The notes: generated by a model from the sequence alone, not told the origin. Numbered from the stretch's first letter, positions 6,206 through 14,429 are shown. The stretch is 21,195 nt of DNA from an uncultured Oscillospiraceae bacterium (GCA_910588365.1 CAJUQS010000010.1:1-21195); one strand, 5' to 3'. Made by a program: numbers and translations.

Positions 6206-6982
6206 ATGGACGGCCCTGTCTACAAATTGGAGCACGTGGTCCACAGCAGCGAAGGGATGGAGGATTTTGAGGGGCCTCTGGATTTGATTTTGTATCTGTT
6301 GGGGAAGAATAAGATTGAGATACAGGATATCCCGATTGCCCTGATTCTGGAGCAGTACCTGGCGTACCTGGATCGGCGGCAGCAGATGGACCTGGAGGTG
6401 GCCAGCGAGTTTATCACCATGGCGGCCCAGCTGATGTTCATCAAGTCCCGAATGCTGCTGTCCATAGAGGACGAGGAGGCCCAGAGCGAGATGGAGGAGC
6501 TGATCCGCTCCCTGGAGGAACGGCGCAGCGGGGAGAACTATGCCAGGATCAAGTGTGTCACCGAAATTCTGGGCCCCATGGGGGAGTTCGGCCGGGATGT
6601 GCTGGTGAAGGCCCCGGAGCCCATGGAGACGGGGAGGGTCTACGAGTACAGCCACCGGCCGAAGGACCTTCTGAAGGCCATGCGGGAGGTTGCGGAGCGT
6701 GGGGAGCGGCGTATGCCGCCGCCGGTGAGCAGCTTCTCGGACATTGTGCGCCAGGAGCCCTATCCGGTGGCGGGGAAGGCCCGGGAGGTTCTTGAGCGGC
6801 TCTACCGGGGTATCACCAGCTTCCGGCTCCTTTTCTGGGGCAGCAGGAGCCGCAGCGAGGTGGTGGCCACCTTTTTGGCGGTGCTGGAGCTGTGCCGGGC
6901 AAGAATTGTCACCCTGACCGGCGGGGAGCGGGACTGCACCGTCACGCCGACCGGCGAGAGCACGGACGCGCTGCAATTGTAA
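6206..6982 (+). CDS. scpA: Segregation and condensation protein A (kleisin)
   Basis: ScpA is the kleisin subunit that bridges SMC heads and, with ScpB, forms the bacterial condensin for chromosome segregation. The 258-residue protein shows the hallmark N-terminus FEGPLDLILYLLGKNKIEIQDIPI (about 22-45) and FITMAAQLMFIKSRMLLS (about 70-87). A charged linker follows, and a C-terminal winged-helix region (from about 200) contains SRSEVVATFLAVLELCRARIV. The ATG at 6206 is preceded by GAGGTGA. An overlapping ATG at 6202 is in another frame. scpB follows after an 88-base gap. Confidence 0.97.
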   Translation: MDGPVYKLEHVVHSSEGMEDFEGPLDLILYLLGKNKIEIQDIPIALILEQYLAYLDRRQQMDLEVASEFITMAAQLMFIKSRMLLSIEDEEAQSEMEELIRSLEERRSGENYARIKCVTEILGPMGEFGRDVLVKAPEPMETGRVYEYSHRPKDLLKAMREVAERGERRMPPPVSSFSDIVRQEPYPVAGKAREVLERLYRGITSFRLLFWGSRSRSEVVATFLAVLELCRARIVTLTGGERDCTVTPTGESTDALQL

Positions 6983-6991
6983 GGCATACAT

Positions 6992-7061
6992 CCTGCTTTC
7001 TGAAAAGAAAACAGGAGCAGAATAGAATTTTGGGTAAAACTTCGTTTTGCCTGTAAGGCGG
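6992..7061 (+). promoter_or_regulatory. Hairpin-containing leader between scpA and scpB
   Basis: This 88-base gap is unusual for the otherwise compact scpAB pair. It holds three short hairpins: CCTGCTTTCT with AGAAAACAGG (6992-7001/7006-7015, one mismatch), AAAAC/GTTTT (7036-7040/7044-7048) and GCCT/AGGC (7049-7052/7056-7059). The last sequesters part of the AAGGCGG ribosome-binding site at 7055-7061, before a TTG start. Translational tuning of scpB relative to scpA is plausible but unproven. Confidence 0.35.
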
Positions 7062-7070
7062 TAACAGTAT

Positions 7071-7640
7071 TTGAACAGGAAAGAATTGGCGTCCGCGGCG
7101 GAGGGGCTGCTCTTTGCCGCCGGAGAGAGCGTACATATTGACCGCATCTGCATGGCACTGGAGGCCGGGCGGACGGAGGTGGAGGAGGCTCTGCGGAGCT
7201 TGGGGGACTACTATGCTTTCGAGCGCCGGGGGATCCGCCTGCTGCGGATGGAGGACAGCTGGCAGCTGTGTTCGGCTCCGGAGTACGCGGCCGCCATCCG
7301 GCGGGCCCTTGAGATTCGCAGGCCTGCCAAGCTCAGTCCGCCCGCGCTGGAGGTGCTGGCCATCATCGCCTACTACCAGCCGGTGACCCGGGCCCGCGTG
7401 GACCAGATTCGCGGGGTTGACAGTGCGTACACCGTGGGACTGCTGCTGGAGCGGAACATGATCGAGGAATGCGGCCGCCTCCAGGTGCCGGGCAGGCCCC
7501 GGCTCTACCGCACCACCGAGACTTTCCTGCGCTCGTTCCACTTGAAGTCCCTGGAGGACCTGCCGCCTCTGCCTGGAGCGGACGAGGCGGGAATGGGTCA
7601 GGGCGGGGACATGCCGCCTGAGGACGGGGAGAAGACGTAA
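7071..7640 (+). CDS. scpB: Segregation and condensation protein B
   Basis: ScpB dimers bind the ScpA kleisin and regulate the SMC complex. The 189-residue protein has two winged-helix domains: the first begins LASAAEGLLFAAGESVHIDRICMAL (about 5-30), the second contains SPPALEVLAIIAYYQPVTRARVDQIRGVDS, followed by the ERNMIEECGRLQVPGRPRLYRTTETFL signature typical of ScpB. The start appears to be TTG at 7071 with AAGGCGG 9 bases upstream, since no suitable ATG or GTG precedes the conserved N-terminus. The extreme C-terminus is acidic and low-complexity. Confidence 0.95.
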   Translation: MNRKELASAAEGLLFAAGESVHIDRICMALEAGRTEVEEALRSLGDYYAFERRGIRLLRMEDSWQLCSAPEYAAAIRRALEIRRPAKLSPPALEVLAIIAYYQPVTRARVDQIRGVDSAYTVGLLLERNMIEECGRLQVPGRPRLYRTTETFLRSFHLKSLEDLPPLPGADEAGMGQGGDMPPEDGEKT

Positions 7641-7661
7641 GACAGAAGGGGAGAAGGGAGC

Positions 7662-8363
7662 GTGGGACCTGTGGCCGGTAGGATCATCTTGGGCATTTTG
7701 CTCGCGCTTCTCCTTCTGCTGGTGGTCGTGCTGCTGATCCCGGCGCGGGTGCGCTTCTCCTATGACCGGGGGGAGGCGGCGCTGTGGATCCGGTTTGGTC
7801 CTCTGAAGCTCCAGATTTTCCCGAAAAGAGAGGCGGCGGAGGCGGAGATCCAGGAGAAGAAGCCGAAGCCGGACAAAAAGAAGCCCACGAAAGAGAAAAA
7901 GAAGACGCCCAGAGCCAAAATCAACCGGGAACAGATTTTCTACACGCTGGAGACACTGCCGCCCATCCTGGGCCGGGCCCTGCGGCGGACGGGGCGGCGT
8001 CTTCGCGTTCAGCCCTTGAAGCTGCACCTGCTCATCGCCGGACCGGATCCGGCGTCTGCGGCGGAGCTCTATGGGCGGCTGGAGGCCGTGCTGAATGCCG
8101 GACTGCCCCAGCTGCACCGCGCTGTCCGCATCAAGGACCAGAATGTCCGCCTGTTTCTCGACTTTCAGGAGGAGCGGATGGACTGCATCGCTGATGTGGG
8201 ATGTTCCCTGCGGCCCTGGGATTTGGTGTCCGTAGGCGTCCGGGCGGGCGGGAGCCTGCTGAAATGGTTTTTTGGGTTCCGCAGGCTGGCCTCGCCGCCG
8301 CCTGTCCCGGAAGAGGGGAAGGCACCGGAGAAGACGGACGGGGCGCCGGAGGAGGCCGCTTGA
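7662..8363 (+). CDS. DUF2953 domain-containing membrane-anchored protein
   Basis: This 233-residue protein has one N-terminal transmembrane segment (IILGILLALLLLLVVVLLIP, about 8-27), then the DUF2953-type sequence RVRFSYDRGEAALWIRFGPLKLQIFPK. A very lysine-rich stretch (about 55-88) follows, then a conserved LRPWDLVSVG-type C-terminal segment. The family is found in spore-forming Firmicutes beside ytfJ, exactly as here, and its biochemical role is unknown. Start choice: GTG 7662 has AAGGGGAG 8 bases upstream, and GTG 7671 has GGGAG 10 bases upstream; both keep the membrane segment. The proline- and glutamate-rich end is low-complexity. Confidence 0.85.
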   Translation: MGPVAGRIILGILLALLLLLVVVLLIPARVRFSYDRGEAALWIRFGPLKLQIFPKREAAEAEIQEKKPKPDKKKPTKEKKKTPRAKINREQIFYTLETLPPILGRALRRTGRRLRVQPLKLHLLIAGPDPASAAELYGRLEAVLNAGLPQLHRAVRIKDQNVRLFLDFQEERMDCIADVGCSLRPWDLVSVGVRAGGSLLKWFFGFRRLASPPPVPEEGKAPEKTDGAPEEAA

Positions 8364-8424
8364 AAATGAATGAGGTAAGCAATGCGCACAGGAGTGCTGC
8401 AAATCTGAATAGAGGAGAACGGAC

Positions 8425-8850
8425 ATGGAGAAAAAAAATTCTCTCAGCGAGATGATGCAGGAGAGTATTGCCAAGGTCCACGAGATGGTGGATACAAACA
8501 CCATCGTCGGCCAGCCCATCCAGACCCCGGACGGCGTGACACTGATTCCCATTTCCCGGGTAAGCATTGGCTTTGGCGGCGGCGGAGCGGTCTTCGGCAA
8601 CAAGAAGACTGCGGATGCCGACAACCTGGGCGCAGGCGTCGGTTCCGGGGTGCGGATCGAGCCGGTGGCTTTCCTGATTGTCAAAGACGGCATTACCCGG
8701 GTCATGCCGGTGGCCATCCCCGCCATGAATACCGTGGACCGTATCGTCGAGATGGTCCCGGAGGTGATGGACCGGGTCACGGGATTTATCAATGACCGGA
8801 CGAAAAAGGAGGCCGCAGAGCCTGTGCCGCCGGTGGAGGAGACTTGCTGA
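8425..8850 (+). CDS. ytfJ: GerW-family sporulation protein YtfJ
   Basis: The 141-residue protein matches YtfJ/GerW: an N-terminal amphipathic segment, VGQPIQTPDGVTLIPISRVSIGFGGGG (about 29-55), and GVGSGVRIEPVAFLIVKDG with a C-terminal helix (EMVPEVMDRV). In Bacillus, GerW is a forespore-expressed protein needed for germination responses. Its presence supports spore formation by this organism. A strong GAGGAGA ribosome-binding site precedes ATG 8425. The neighbouring DUF2953 gene and the downstream carboxypeptidase form the usual clostridial context. Confidence 0.94.
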   Translation: MEKKNSLSEMMQESIAKVHEMVDTNTIVGQPIQTPDGVTLIPISRVSIGFGGGGAVFGNKKTADADNLGAGVGSGVRIEPVAFLIVKDGITRVMPVAIPAMNTVDRIVEMVPEVMDRVTGFINDRTKKEAAEPVPPVEETC

Positions 8851-8943
8851 TTCTCCGGCGGAAAACAAAGAGGAAAGTTTTTTCGCGGTTTTTGTGCGGG
8901 ACACGAGGCATACTAGACCCATCTGCGAGGAAGGTGGGGTTGT

Positions 8944-10041
8944 ATGTCTGGAGGAATCCGTCGGGCGGTGTGCGCCCTTATAGCGGCAAGCGGTTTGACT
9001 TTACAGGCATTTGCTGTCAGTACATCCGCTGCGTCTGCCGTGTTGATCGAGCAGGAGAGCGGGCGGGTACTCTATGCCCAGAACGACCAGGAGGAGCGGC
9101 TGATCGCCAGTATCACCAAGATCATGACTGCCGTTGTGGCGCTGGAGCACGGCCAGCTGCAAGACCGCTACACCGTCACGGCCCAGGACATGGCAGAGGG
9201 CTCGTCCATGTATCTGAAGCCCGGGGACGGGCTGTGCCTGGAGGAGCTGCTCTACGGCCTGATGCTTGTCAGCGGCAACGACGCCGCCCTGGCGGTGGCG
9301 CACTGCGTCTCCGGCAGTGTGGAGGAATTTGTGGAGCTGATGAACGGGACCGCCCAACGGCTTGGCATGGAGCACTCCCACTTCGCCAACCCGAACGGTC
9401 TGGACGCCCAGGGACATTACTCCAGCGCCCGGGACATGGCGGTGCTGGCGGCCTATGCCCTGGAAAATCAGGATTTCCGACGCATAGTCTCCACGGACTC
9501 CATTACCATTGGAGACCGCTACCTGAAAAACCACAACAAGCTGCTGCGGCTGTGCAAGGGATGTGTCGGCGTGAAGACGGGCTTCACCAAGGCGGCTGGC
9601 CGGACGCTGGTGTCTGCCGCAGAGCGGGAGGGGATGACCCTGGTATGCGTCACCTTGAACGACGGCGATGACTGGAACGACCATATGGCGCTTTTGGACT
9701 ACGGCTTCGCGGCTTACCATATGGAGACGGCGGTTGCTGGCGGCCAGGAGGTCATTGCCGTCCGGGTCCGGGGTGCTGCGGTACCCCTCGTGCCCCTGGC
9801 CGCGGCGGAGGACCTGCGCTGTCCCCTCACCGGGGAGGAGCGCCTGACCGTAGTGGCGCGGACGCCTCTGTCCGTTGCGGCCCCCGTGGTCCCCGGGCAG
9901 GTGATTGGGACGCTGTGCGCCTACCTGGAGGGGGAGGAGGTCGCGGCAGTGGATCTGGTTGCGGTAGCTCCCGCCGCCCGCCTGGAGGCGTCTTCTGAGG
10001 ACGCGGGCTGGTGGACGCGGATGTTTCGCAGGGGCGGGTAA
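8944..10041 (+). CDS. D-alanyl-D-alanine carboxypeptidase (S11, DacF/PBP5-like)
   Basis: This penicillin-binding protein trims the terminal D-Ala from peptidoglycan stem peptides outside the cell membrane. The 365-residue precursor has an N-terminal signal peptide (about 1-24, ending near QAFA). The three catalytic motifs are in order: SITK (56-59, nucleophile Ser56), SGN (110-112) and KTG (211-213). The C-terminal PBP5 beta domain covers about 240-340. There is no clear C-terminal amphipathic anchor, though RMFRR near the end may contribute. Context with ytfJ suggests the sporulation-linked DacF type, but a vegetative DacA role cannot be excluded. The ATG follows AGGAAGGTGG. Confidence 0.94.
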   Translation: MSGGIRRAVCALIAASGLTLQAFAVSTSAASAVLIEQESGRVLYAQNDQEERLIASITKIMTAVVALEHGQLQDRYTVTAQDMAEGSSMYLKPGDGLCLEELLYGLMLVSGNDAALAVAHCVSGSVEEFVELMNGTAQRLGMEHSHFANPNGLDAQGHYSSARDMAVLAAYALENQDFRRIVSTDSITIGDRYLKNHNKLLRLCKGCVGVKTGFTKAAGRTLVSAAEREGMTLVCVTLNDGDDWNDHMALLDYGFAAYHMETAVAGGQEVIAVRVRGAAVPLVPLAAAEDLRCPLTGEERLTVVARTPLSVAAPVVPGQVIGTLCAYLEGEEVAAVDLVAVAPAARLEASSEDAGWWTRMFRRGG

Positions 10042-10120
10042 TCGCTGCGCATCTCTCGGGGCCGCTTTGGAAGCAGCGTCCCGTCGGGTTTCTCCGAAGG
10101 TTGGAAAGTGATACAGACTT

Positions 10121-10139
10121 GCCCTGCACACAGCAGGGC
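10121..10139 (+). promoter_or_regulatory. Perfect 7-bp hairpin in the rluB leader
   Basis: GCCCTGC and GCAGGGC flank an ACACA loop, ending 19 bases before the ATG at 10159 and just upstream of the GAAGGG ribosome-binding site. No T-run follows, so it is not a terminator. The 117-base gap between the carboxypeptidase gene and rluB matches no riboswitch class that I recognise. Confidence 0.4.
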
Positions 10140-10158
10140 CGCAGAGAAGGGACGAGCA

Positions 10159-10869
10159 ATGGAGCGCCTGCAAAAAATTCTCTCCGCCGCTGGAGTCTGC
10201 TCCCGTAGGAAGGCGGAGGAGCTGATCCAAGCCGGCCGGATAACAGTGAACGGAAAAACAGCCTCACTGGGAGACCGGGCCGACTGGGACCGGGACGATG
10301 TCCGCCTGGACGGCCGTGCGCTTGCCGCTCCGGCGGAGCGGCGCTGCCTGATGCTCAACAAGCCCCGGGGGTATGTGACCACACTCTCCGACGAGAGGGG
10401 CCGCCCCACGGTGGCGGAGCTGGTGGCGGACTGCGGGGTCCGCGTGTATCCTGTGGGCCGGCTGGACATGGACTCCCAGGGACTGCTGCTGCTGACAAAC
10501 GACGGGGCGCTGGCGCATCGGCTGGCGCACCCCAGCCATGGAATGGAGAAGGAGTACCGGGTGACCGTCTCAGGCCGGCTGGAGGGGTGTGCGGAGCGGC
10601 TGTCCGGCCTGCGGAAGCTGGAGGACGGTTCGCCCATCGCGCCTGCCAGAGCTGCCGCCTTGCTGCGCGAACCGGGGCGGTGGGTTCTCTCTGTGACCAT
10701 CCGCCAGGGGCTCAACCGGCAGGTGCGCCGGATGTGCGCCATGGCGGGACTGCGGGTCCACCGGCTGGAGCGGGTCCGGGAGGGCCCGCTGACGCTGGGG
10801 GATCTGCCTCCGGGCTGCTGGCGGCCCCTTACGGCGGCGGAGGTGAGCGCCCTGTCCGCCCAACCATAG
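10159..10869 (+). CDS. rluB: Ribosomal large-subunit pseudouridine synthase (RsuA/RluB family)
   Basis: This enzyme isomerises a specific uridine in rRNA to pseudouridine; RluB acts on 23S rRNA helix 93. The 236-residue protein has an N-terminal S4 RNA-binding domain (MERLQKILSAAGVCSRRKAEELI, 1-23) and the catalytic domain with LNKPRGY (67-72) and GRLDMDSQGLLLLTNDG, whose Asp103 is the predicted nucleophile. RQGLNRQVRRM is the conserved C-terminal RNA-binding stretch. An upstream in-frame ATG at 10108 exists, but the S4 domain begins at 10159, where GAAGGG is well placed, so I use that start. RluB and RsuA are hard to separate by eye; RluB is favoured by the clostridial neighbourhood. Confidence 0.92.
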   Translation: MERLQKILSAAGVCSRRKAEELIQAGRITVNGKTASLGDRADWDRDDVRLDGRALAAPAERRCLMLNKPRGYVTTLSDERGRPTVAELVADCGVRVYPVGRLDMDSQGLLLLTNDGALAHRLAHPSHGMEKEYRVTVSGRLEGCAERLSGLRKLEDGSPIAPARAAALLREPGRWVLSVTIRQGLNRQVRRMCAMAGLRVHRLERVREGPLTLGDLPPGCWRPLTAAEVSALSAQP

Positions 10870-10892
10870 TTTGATACCTGGAGGAGCAGAAT

Positions 10893-11729
10893 ATGTCGGA
10901 TTTAGAGCTTGCGAAAGAGGTTTGGGCGGAGATCCAGAGGGAGGAGCAGGAGCCGGTTCTGAGGTTTGCCCTGGAGCCCGGGGAGGCCGGACTCGCGGAG
11001 AGCAAGGTGGGCGGGACGCCCTACCTGCCCCGGGAGATGCCCTGGCCTCTGGACGGCGGCGGAAATTCCATGGACCTGCTGGCTCAGGTGGATTGCCGGG
11101 AGCTGTCCGCTCTGCCGGACTTTCCCCACCGGGGACTGCTGCAATTTTTTGTTGCCTACGATGATCTGTACGGCATGGATTTTGACGATATCACCGCCTG
11201 CGGCGGCTTTCGGGTGCTTTTCCATGAGAGCGTGGACACGTCCGTTACGGCGGAGGAGGTGGAGGCCAGACGGCCCGCGCCGCCGGAGGGAGCGGAGCTG
11301 ACCTCCTCGCCCCTGTATGGCCGGGTCTGCCGCATCCGGTTTTCCGCCCCGGCCCTCCAGGGGATGGCCGAAGGCGATTATCGCTTTGACGGGCTGTTCG
11401 TCCAGAAGTGGAACGAACGCCGCCCGGACTCGCCCATTGATTCCACCTGGGATGTGGATCTGTCCTGGCTGTACGGCGGCGAGGAGCGGGGTCCCTATCA
11501 CCAGCTTGGCGGATACCCCTATTTCACCCAGACCGATCCCCGCTGGGGCGGCGCGTACCCGGATCTGGACGTGCTCCTCTTCCAGCTGGACAGCCAGCTG
11601 GCGGAGAACAGGGGCGAGCCCGATCTGGTGCTGTGGGGGGACTGCGGCGTGGGCAATTTCTTTATCAGCCGCGAGGCGTTGAAAAAACGGGATTTTTCCC
11701 GGGTGGGCTATCACTGGGACTGCTGTTGA
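10893..11729 (+). CDS. YwqG-like protein (DUF1963)
   Basis: The 278-residue protein fits the YwqG/DUF1963 family of unknown function. Typical segments are KVGGTPYLPREMPWP (about 31-45), LLAQVDCRELSALPDFPHRGLLQFFVA (about 54-80), and the C-terminal HQLGGYPYFTQTDPR and DLVLWGDCGVGNFFISREALKKRDFSRVGYHWDC. The last is the aspartate/tryptophan-rich signature of the family. There is no signal peptide or transmembrane segment. A GGAGGAG ribosome-binding site precedes the ATG. It lies 23 bases after rluB and 22 before the regulator gene. Its metabolic role cannot be deduced. Confidence 0.87.
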   Translation: MSDLELAKEVWAEIQREEQEPVLRFALEPGEAGLAESKVGGTPYLPREMPWPLDGGGNSMDLLAQVDCRELSALPDFPHRGLLQFFVAYDDLYGMDFDDITACGGFRVLFHESVDTSVTAEEVEARRPAPPEGAELTSSPLYGRVCRIRFSAPALQGMAEGDYRFDGLFVQKWNERRPDSPIDSTWDVDLSWLYGGEERGPYHQLGGYPYFTQTDPRWGGAYPDLDVLLFQLDSQLAENRGEPDLVLWGDCGVGNFFISREALKKRDFSRVGYHWDCC

Positions 11730-11751
11730 CGCCCGCAGAAGGAGGCAGGAG

Positions 11752-12618
11752 ATGAAAAAGGACGTACTACATACGATCCAGGAGAACATGGCCGGCTTCT
11801 CCAAGGGGCAGAAGCGGATTGCCGGCTATATCCTCTCCGACTACGACAAGGCCGCCTTCATGACCGCCAGCAGGCTCGGGCGGCTGACGGGCGTCAGCGA
11901 GTCCACGGTTGTGCGCTTTGCCGCCTCCCTGGGCTACGACGGATACCCGGCCATGCAGCGGGCCCTCCAGGAGATGGTCCGCAGCAAGCTCACATCCATC
12001 CAGCGGATCAGGACCTCCAATGACCGGCTGTTCAGCTCCGATGTGGTCACCTCCGTCCTGCAGATGGACATGGAGAAGATCCGCATCGCCATTGAGGAGG
12101 TGGACCGCGCCGCTTTCACCGCCGTGGTGGACAAGATGATGGAGGCCAACCATATCTACATTCTGGGTGTCCGCTCCAGTTCCTTCCTGGCCGGATACTT
12201 CCACTTTTACCTCCACCTGATTTTCGACAATGTGACGCTGGTGACCAGCAGCAGCGCCGGGGATATCCTGGAGAGCATCCTGCGCATTGGCCCCGGGGAT
12301 CTGCTGGTGGGCATCAGCTTTCCCCGGTACTCCCAGTCCACGGTCAAGGGCGTCCAGTTTGCCCACGACAGGGGGGCGGAGGTGGTCGCCATCACCGACA
12401 GCCCCATGTCGCCCCTGTATCCGATGGCCTCCTCGGCGCTTCTGGCCCGCAGCGATATGATCTCCTTCGTGGACTCCCTGGTGGCGCCCTTCAGCCTGCT
12501 CAACGCCCTCATTGTGGCGGCGGGCCACCGGAAGGACGGGGACATTGCCCAGACCTTCAACCGCCTGGAGGGGATCTGGGACGAGTACGGCGTATTTGGG
12601 TACAGCGATGAGAACTGA
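11752..12618 (+). CDS. MurR/RpiR-family transcriptional regulator
   Basis: The 288-residue protein has an N-terminal HTH_6 domain (about 1-77, with FSKGQKRIAGYILSDYDKAAFMTASRLGRLTGVSESTVVRFAASLGYDGY) and a C-terminal SIS sugar-phosphate-binding domain (about 125-260, with IYILGVRSSSFLAGYF and DLLVGISFPRYSQSTVKG). Members typically sense phosphosugars and control carbohydrate or amino-sugar genes. Here no sugar operon is adjacent; the gene overlaps the following flavoprotein by 11 bases. AAGGAGG is placed 6 bases before the ATG, an optimal start. The ligand cannot be assigned. Confidence 0.93.
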   Translation: MKKDVLHTIQENMAGFSKGQKRIAGYILSDYDKAAFMTASRLGRLTGVSESTVVRFAASLGYDGYPAMQRALQEMVRSKLTSIQRIRTSNDRLFSSDVVTSVLQMDMEKIRIAIEEVDRAAFTAVVDKMMEANHIYILGVRSSSFLAGYFHFYLHLIFDNVTLVTSSSAGDILESILRIGPGDLLVGISFPRYSQSTVKGVQFAHDRGAEVVAITDSPMSPLYPMASSALLARSDMISFVDSLVAPFSLLNALIVAAGHRKDGDIAQTFNRLEGIWDEYGVFGYSDEN

Positions 12619-13834
12619 CGTGGTGGTGGCGGGGGGCGGCCCCGCCGGAATGATGGCCGCCATAGCCGCCGCTGAAGGCGGCGCCTCCGTGTGCCTGCTG
12701 GAGCCCAACGAGCGGCTGGGCAAGAAGCTGAACATCACCGGCAAGGGCCGGTGCAATGTGACAAACAACTGCAGCCTTGAGACGTTCCTGTCCAATATTC
12801 CATGTAACGGTAAATTCCTTTACAGCGCTTACAACAACTTCTCCAGCGCGGATGTAATGGCCTTCTTTGAGGGCCTGGGGGTCCCGCTGAAGACGGAGCG
12901 GGGGAACCGTGTATTCCCGGTATCGGACAGGGCCTTTGATGTGAGCGGAGCGCTGGAGAGGCGTCTGCGGCAGCTGGGCGTGCGCATTGTCCGGGACCGG
13001 GCGGAGGAGCTGCTGGTTTCCGGCGGTACGCTGGAGGGTGTCCGCGGGGAGCTGGAAACCTACGGGGCCGGACGGGTTGTGGTGGCCACCGGCGGGGTGA
13101 GCTACCCGCTGACGGGCAGCACCGGGGACGGCTACCGGCTGGCGGCCGCGGCGGGGCACACCGTTATCGGGCCGCGGGGCTCTCTGGTACCGCTGCGGGC
13201 CGCGGGGGATCTGTGCGCCAGGATGCAGGGGCTGAGCCTGCGGAACGTGGCCTTGCGGGTATACGAGAACGACAAGAGGATTTTCAGCGATTTCGGGGAG
13301 CTGCTGTTTACCCACTTCGGGGTCAGCGGGCCTCTGGTCCTGTCGGCCTCGGCCCACATGAGGCGTTTTGAAAAGAAGCGCTACCGGCTGGAGATTGATT
13401 TAAAGCCCGCTCTGGACGAGCAGGCTTTGGACAGGCGGCTGGTGAGTGATTTGACCAAGCACGCCAACAGTGATTTTATCAACGCTCTGGACGATCTTCT
13501 GCCCAGGAAGCTGATTGCGCCCTTTGTGGAGCTGACGGGGATTGATCCCCGCCGGAAGGCCCACGACTTGACCAGGGAGGAGCGCCGCCGGGCGCTGGCG
13601 GTTTTGAAGGCTTTGCCGGTGGAGATTACCGGGCCCCGCCCGGTGGAGGAGGCCATCGTTACCTCCGGCGGCGTGGCGGTCAAGGAGGTCAATCCGTCCA
13701 CAATGGAGTCGAAGGTTCTTCCCGGGCTGTATTTTGCCGGGGAGGTACTGGATGTAGATGCCTACACCGGGGGGTTTAATTTACAGATTGCGTGGTGTAC
13801 CGGGAGGCTGGCAGGGGAGGCGGCGGCCTCCTGA
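12608..13834 (+). CDS. BaiN/HI0933-type FAD/NAD(P)-dependent oxidoreductase
   Basis: The 408-residue flavoprotein has the N-terminal dinucleotide-binding motif VVVAGGGPAGMMAAIAAAEGG (Gly9, Gly11 and Gly14), the signature GKGRCNVTN (45-53) and the C-terminal TSGGVAVKEVNPSTMESKVLPGLYFAGEVLDVDAYTGGFNLQIAWCTG, all typical of the HI0933/BaiN (aminoacetone-oxidase-like) family. Annotated functions range from bile-acid metabolism to unknown, so I do not assign a substrate. An earlier ATG at 12512 is inside the regulator gene; the ATG at 12608, overlapping its stop codon, fits the conserved N-terminus and suggests translational coupling. In many Clostridia this gene directly precedes cmk; here element copy 2 separates them. 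Confidence 0.9.
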   Translation: MRTDVVVAGGGPAGMMAAIAAAEGGASVCLLEPNERLGKKLNITGKGRCNVTNNCSLETFLSNIPCNGKFLYSAYNNFSSADVMAFFEGLGVPLKTERGNRVFPVSDRAFDVSGALERRLRQLGVRIVRDRAEELLVSGGTLEGVRGELETYGAGRVVVATGGVSYPLTGSTGDGYRLAAAAGHTVIGPRGSLVPLRAAGDLCARMQGLSLRNVALRVYENDKRIFSDFGELLFTHFGVSGPLVLSASAHMRRFEKKRYRLEIDLKPALDEQALDRRLVSDLTKHANSDFINALDDLLPRKLIAPFVELTGIDPRRKAHDLTREERRRALAVLKALPVEITGPRPVEEAIVTSGGVAVKEVNPSTMESKVLPGLYFAGEVLDVDAYTGGFNLQIAWCTGRLAGEAAAS

Positions 13835-13859
13835 CAGAGCGGGGGGTTCTTGTTCGCCC

Positions 13860-14083
13860 GGGGCTTCCCAGCCCCGGACCCCGGGGATACGTTTTGCACG
13901 GGCAAAAAGCATCCAAAAACACGCCGGGGGAGACCCCCGGGCCCCCGATTTTACGGGGGCTGTCGGAGACGCGGTGCAAGTGAAGAGCTGCGGTGCCCCG
14001 TGACCGGGCCCCGGCTTTCGGCGCTCCATACCGGGCGCGGGACGTGAAGGACTGCCGCCCGGCTCGGGACCGGCGGTGCTTAC
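13860..14083 (+). repeat. Element copy 2, left terminal inverted repeat arm
   Basis: It is nearly identical to 1920-2141 over its whole length apart from scattered substitutions and a short difference around 13973-13985. The A/T-rich hairpin seen in copy 1 has two mismatches here (GGATACGTTTTG against GCATCC-ending partner), so this arm looks slightly decayed. The inner end again holds the stop codon (14080-14082) of the leftward gene. No further gene is visible in 13835-14079. Confidence 0.8.
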
Positions 14084-14370
14084 AAGGGGGAGGCGGGGAC
14101 GGCAGGCTGCGGGCAGTGGGGGAGGTGCATGGCGATGATCTGGTCGAAGGAGGCCAGGAACATGGCCTCAAGCTCCGCCATCTGCGCCCGGTCATAGGCC
14201 CGCTGGAGAGCCTCCAATTCCTGCTTCTGCTCAGGCGGGAGCTGCTCCCACAGCGCCCGGCCGATCGCGTCCCGCTCCGCCCAATACCTCCACACCCCTG
14301 TTGGTTCATAGTATTTTTCTAATGTGCAGTCCGTTATGTAGTTAAATAGGGATTGCATTAGCTTATCCAT
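14080..14370 (-). CDS. Element-encoded 96-residue protein of unknown function (copy 2)
   Basis: It is the near-identical twin of the product at 2138-2428, with Lys3, Tyr11, Trp27, Gln50 and Ser94 as the only differences. The start is the ATG at 14370: GGAAGGAG lies about 8 bases upstream and a consensus promoter is further upstream. A longer open frame up to 14493 would run over that promoter and the divergent gene, so I reject it. The protein is helical, charged, without signal peptide or cysteine motif, and with the Glu-rich run EQLPPEQKQELEALQRAYDRAQMAELEAMF. Its conservation across copies with otherwise different centres suggests it is the constant, functional part of the cassette. Confidence 0.78.
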   Translation of the reverse strand: MDKLMQSLFNYITDCTLEKYYEPTGVWRYWAERDAIGRALWEQLPPEQKQELEALQRAYDRAQMAELEAMFLASFDQIIAMHLPHCPQPAVPASPL

Positions 14371-14401
14371 TGTGATACGCTCCTTCCTAGTCATAAATTC
14401 T

Positions 14402-14429
14402 ATTATAGTCATATTTGTGGCTATGTCAA
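14402..14429 (-). promoter_or_regulatory. Consensus sigma-A promoter for the leftward element gene (copy 2)
   Basis: On the minus strand TTGACA (+ strand 14424-14429) and TATAAT (14402-14407) are both perfect, with a 16-base spacer, exactly as in copy 1 although the spacer sequence differs. The -35 box directly abuts the AGAGGG ribosome-binding site of the divergent HTH gene (start 14439), so a repressor bound there would affect the promoter and its own gene together. Confidence 0.82.

Noticed and set aside
6942..8792. 616-codon minus-strand frame opposite scpB, the DUF2953 gene and ytfJ
   Set aside because: It is a shadow frame in GC-rich coding DNA: Pro/Arg/Leu-rich composition, no motif, and the + strand genes are well supported.
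10042..10158. Riboswitch in the rluB leader
   Set aside because: A single 7-bp hairpin is present, but I could not match the conserved core of any class I know.
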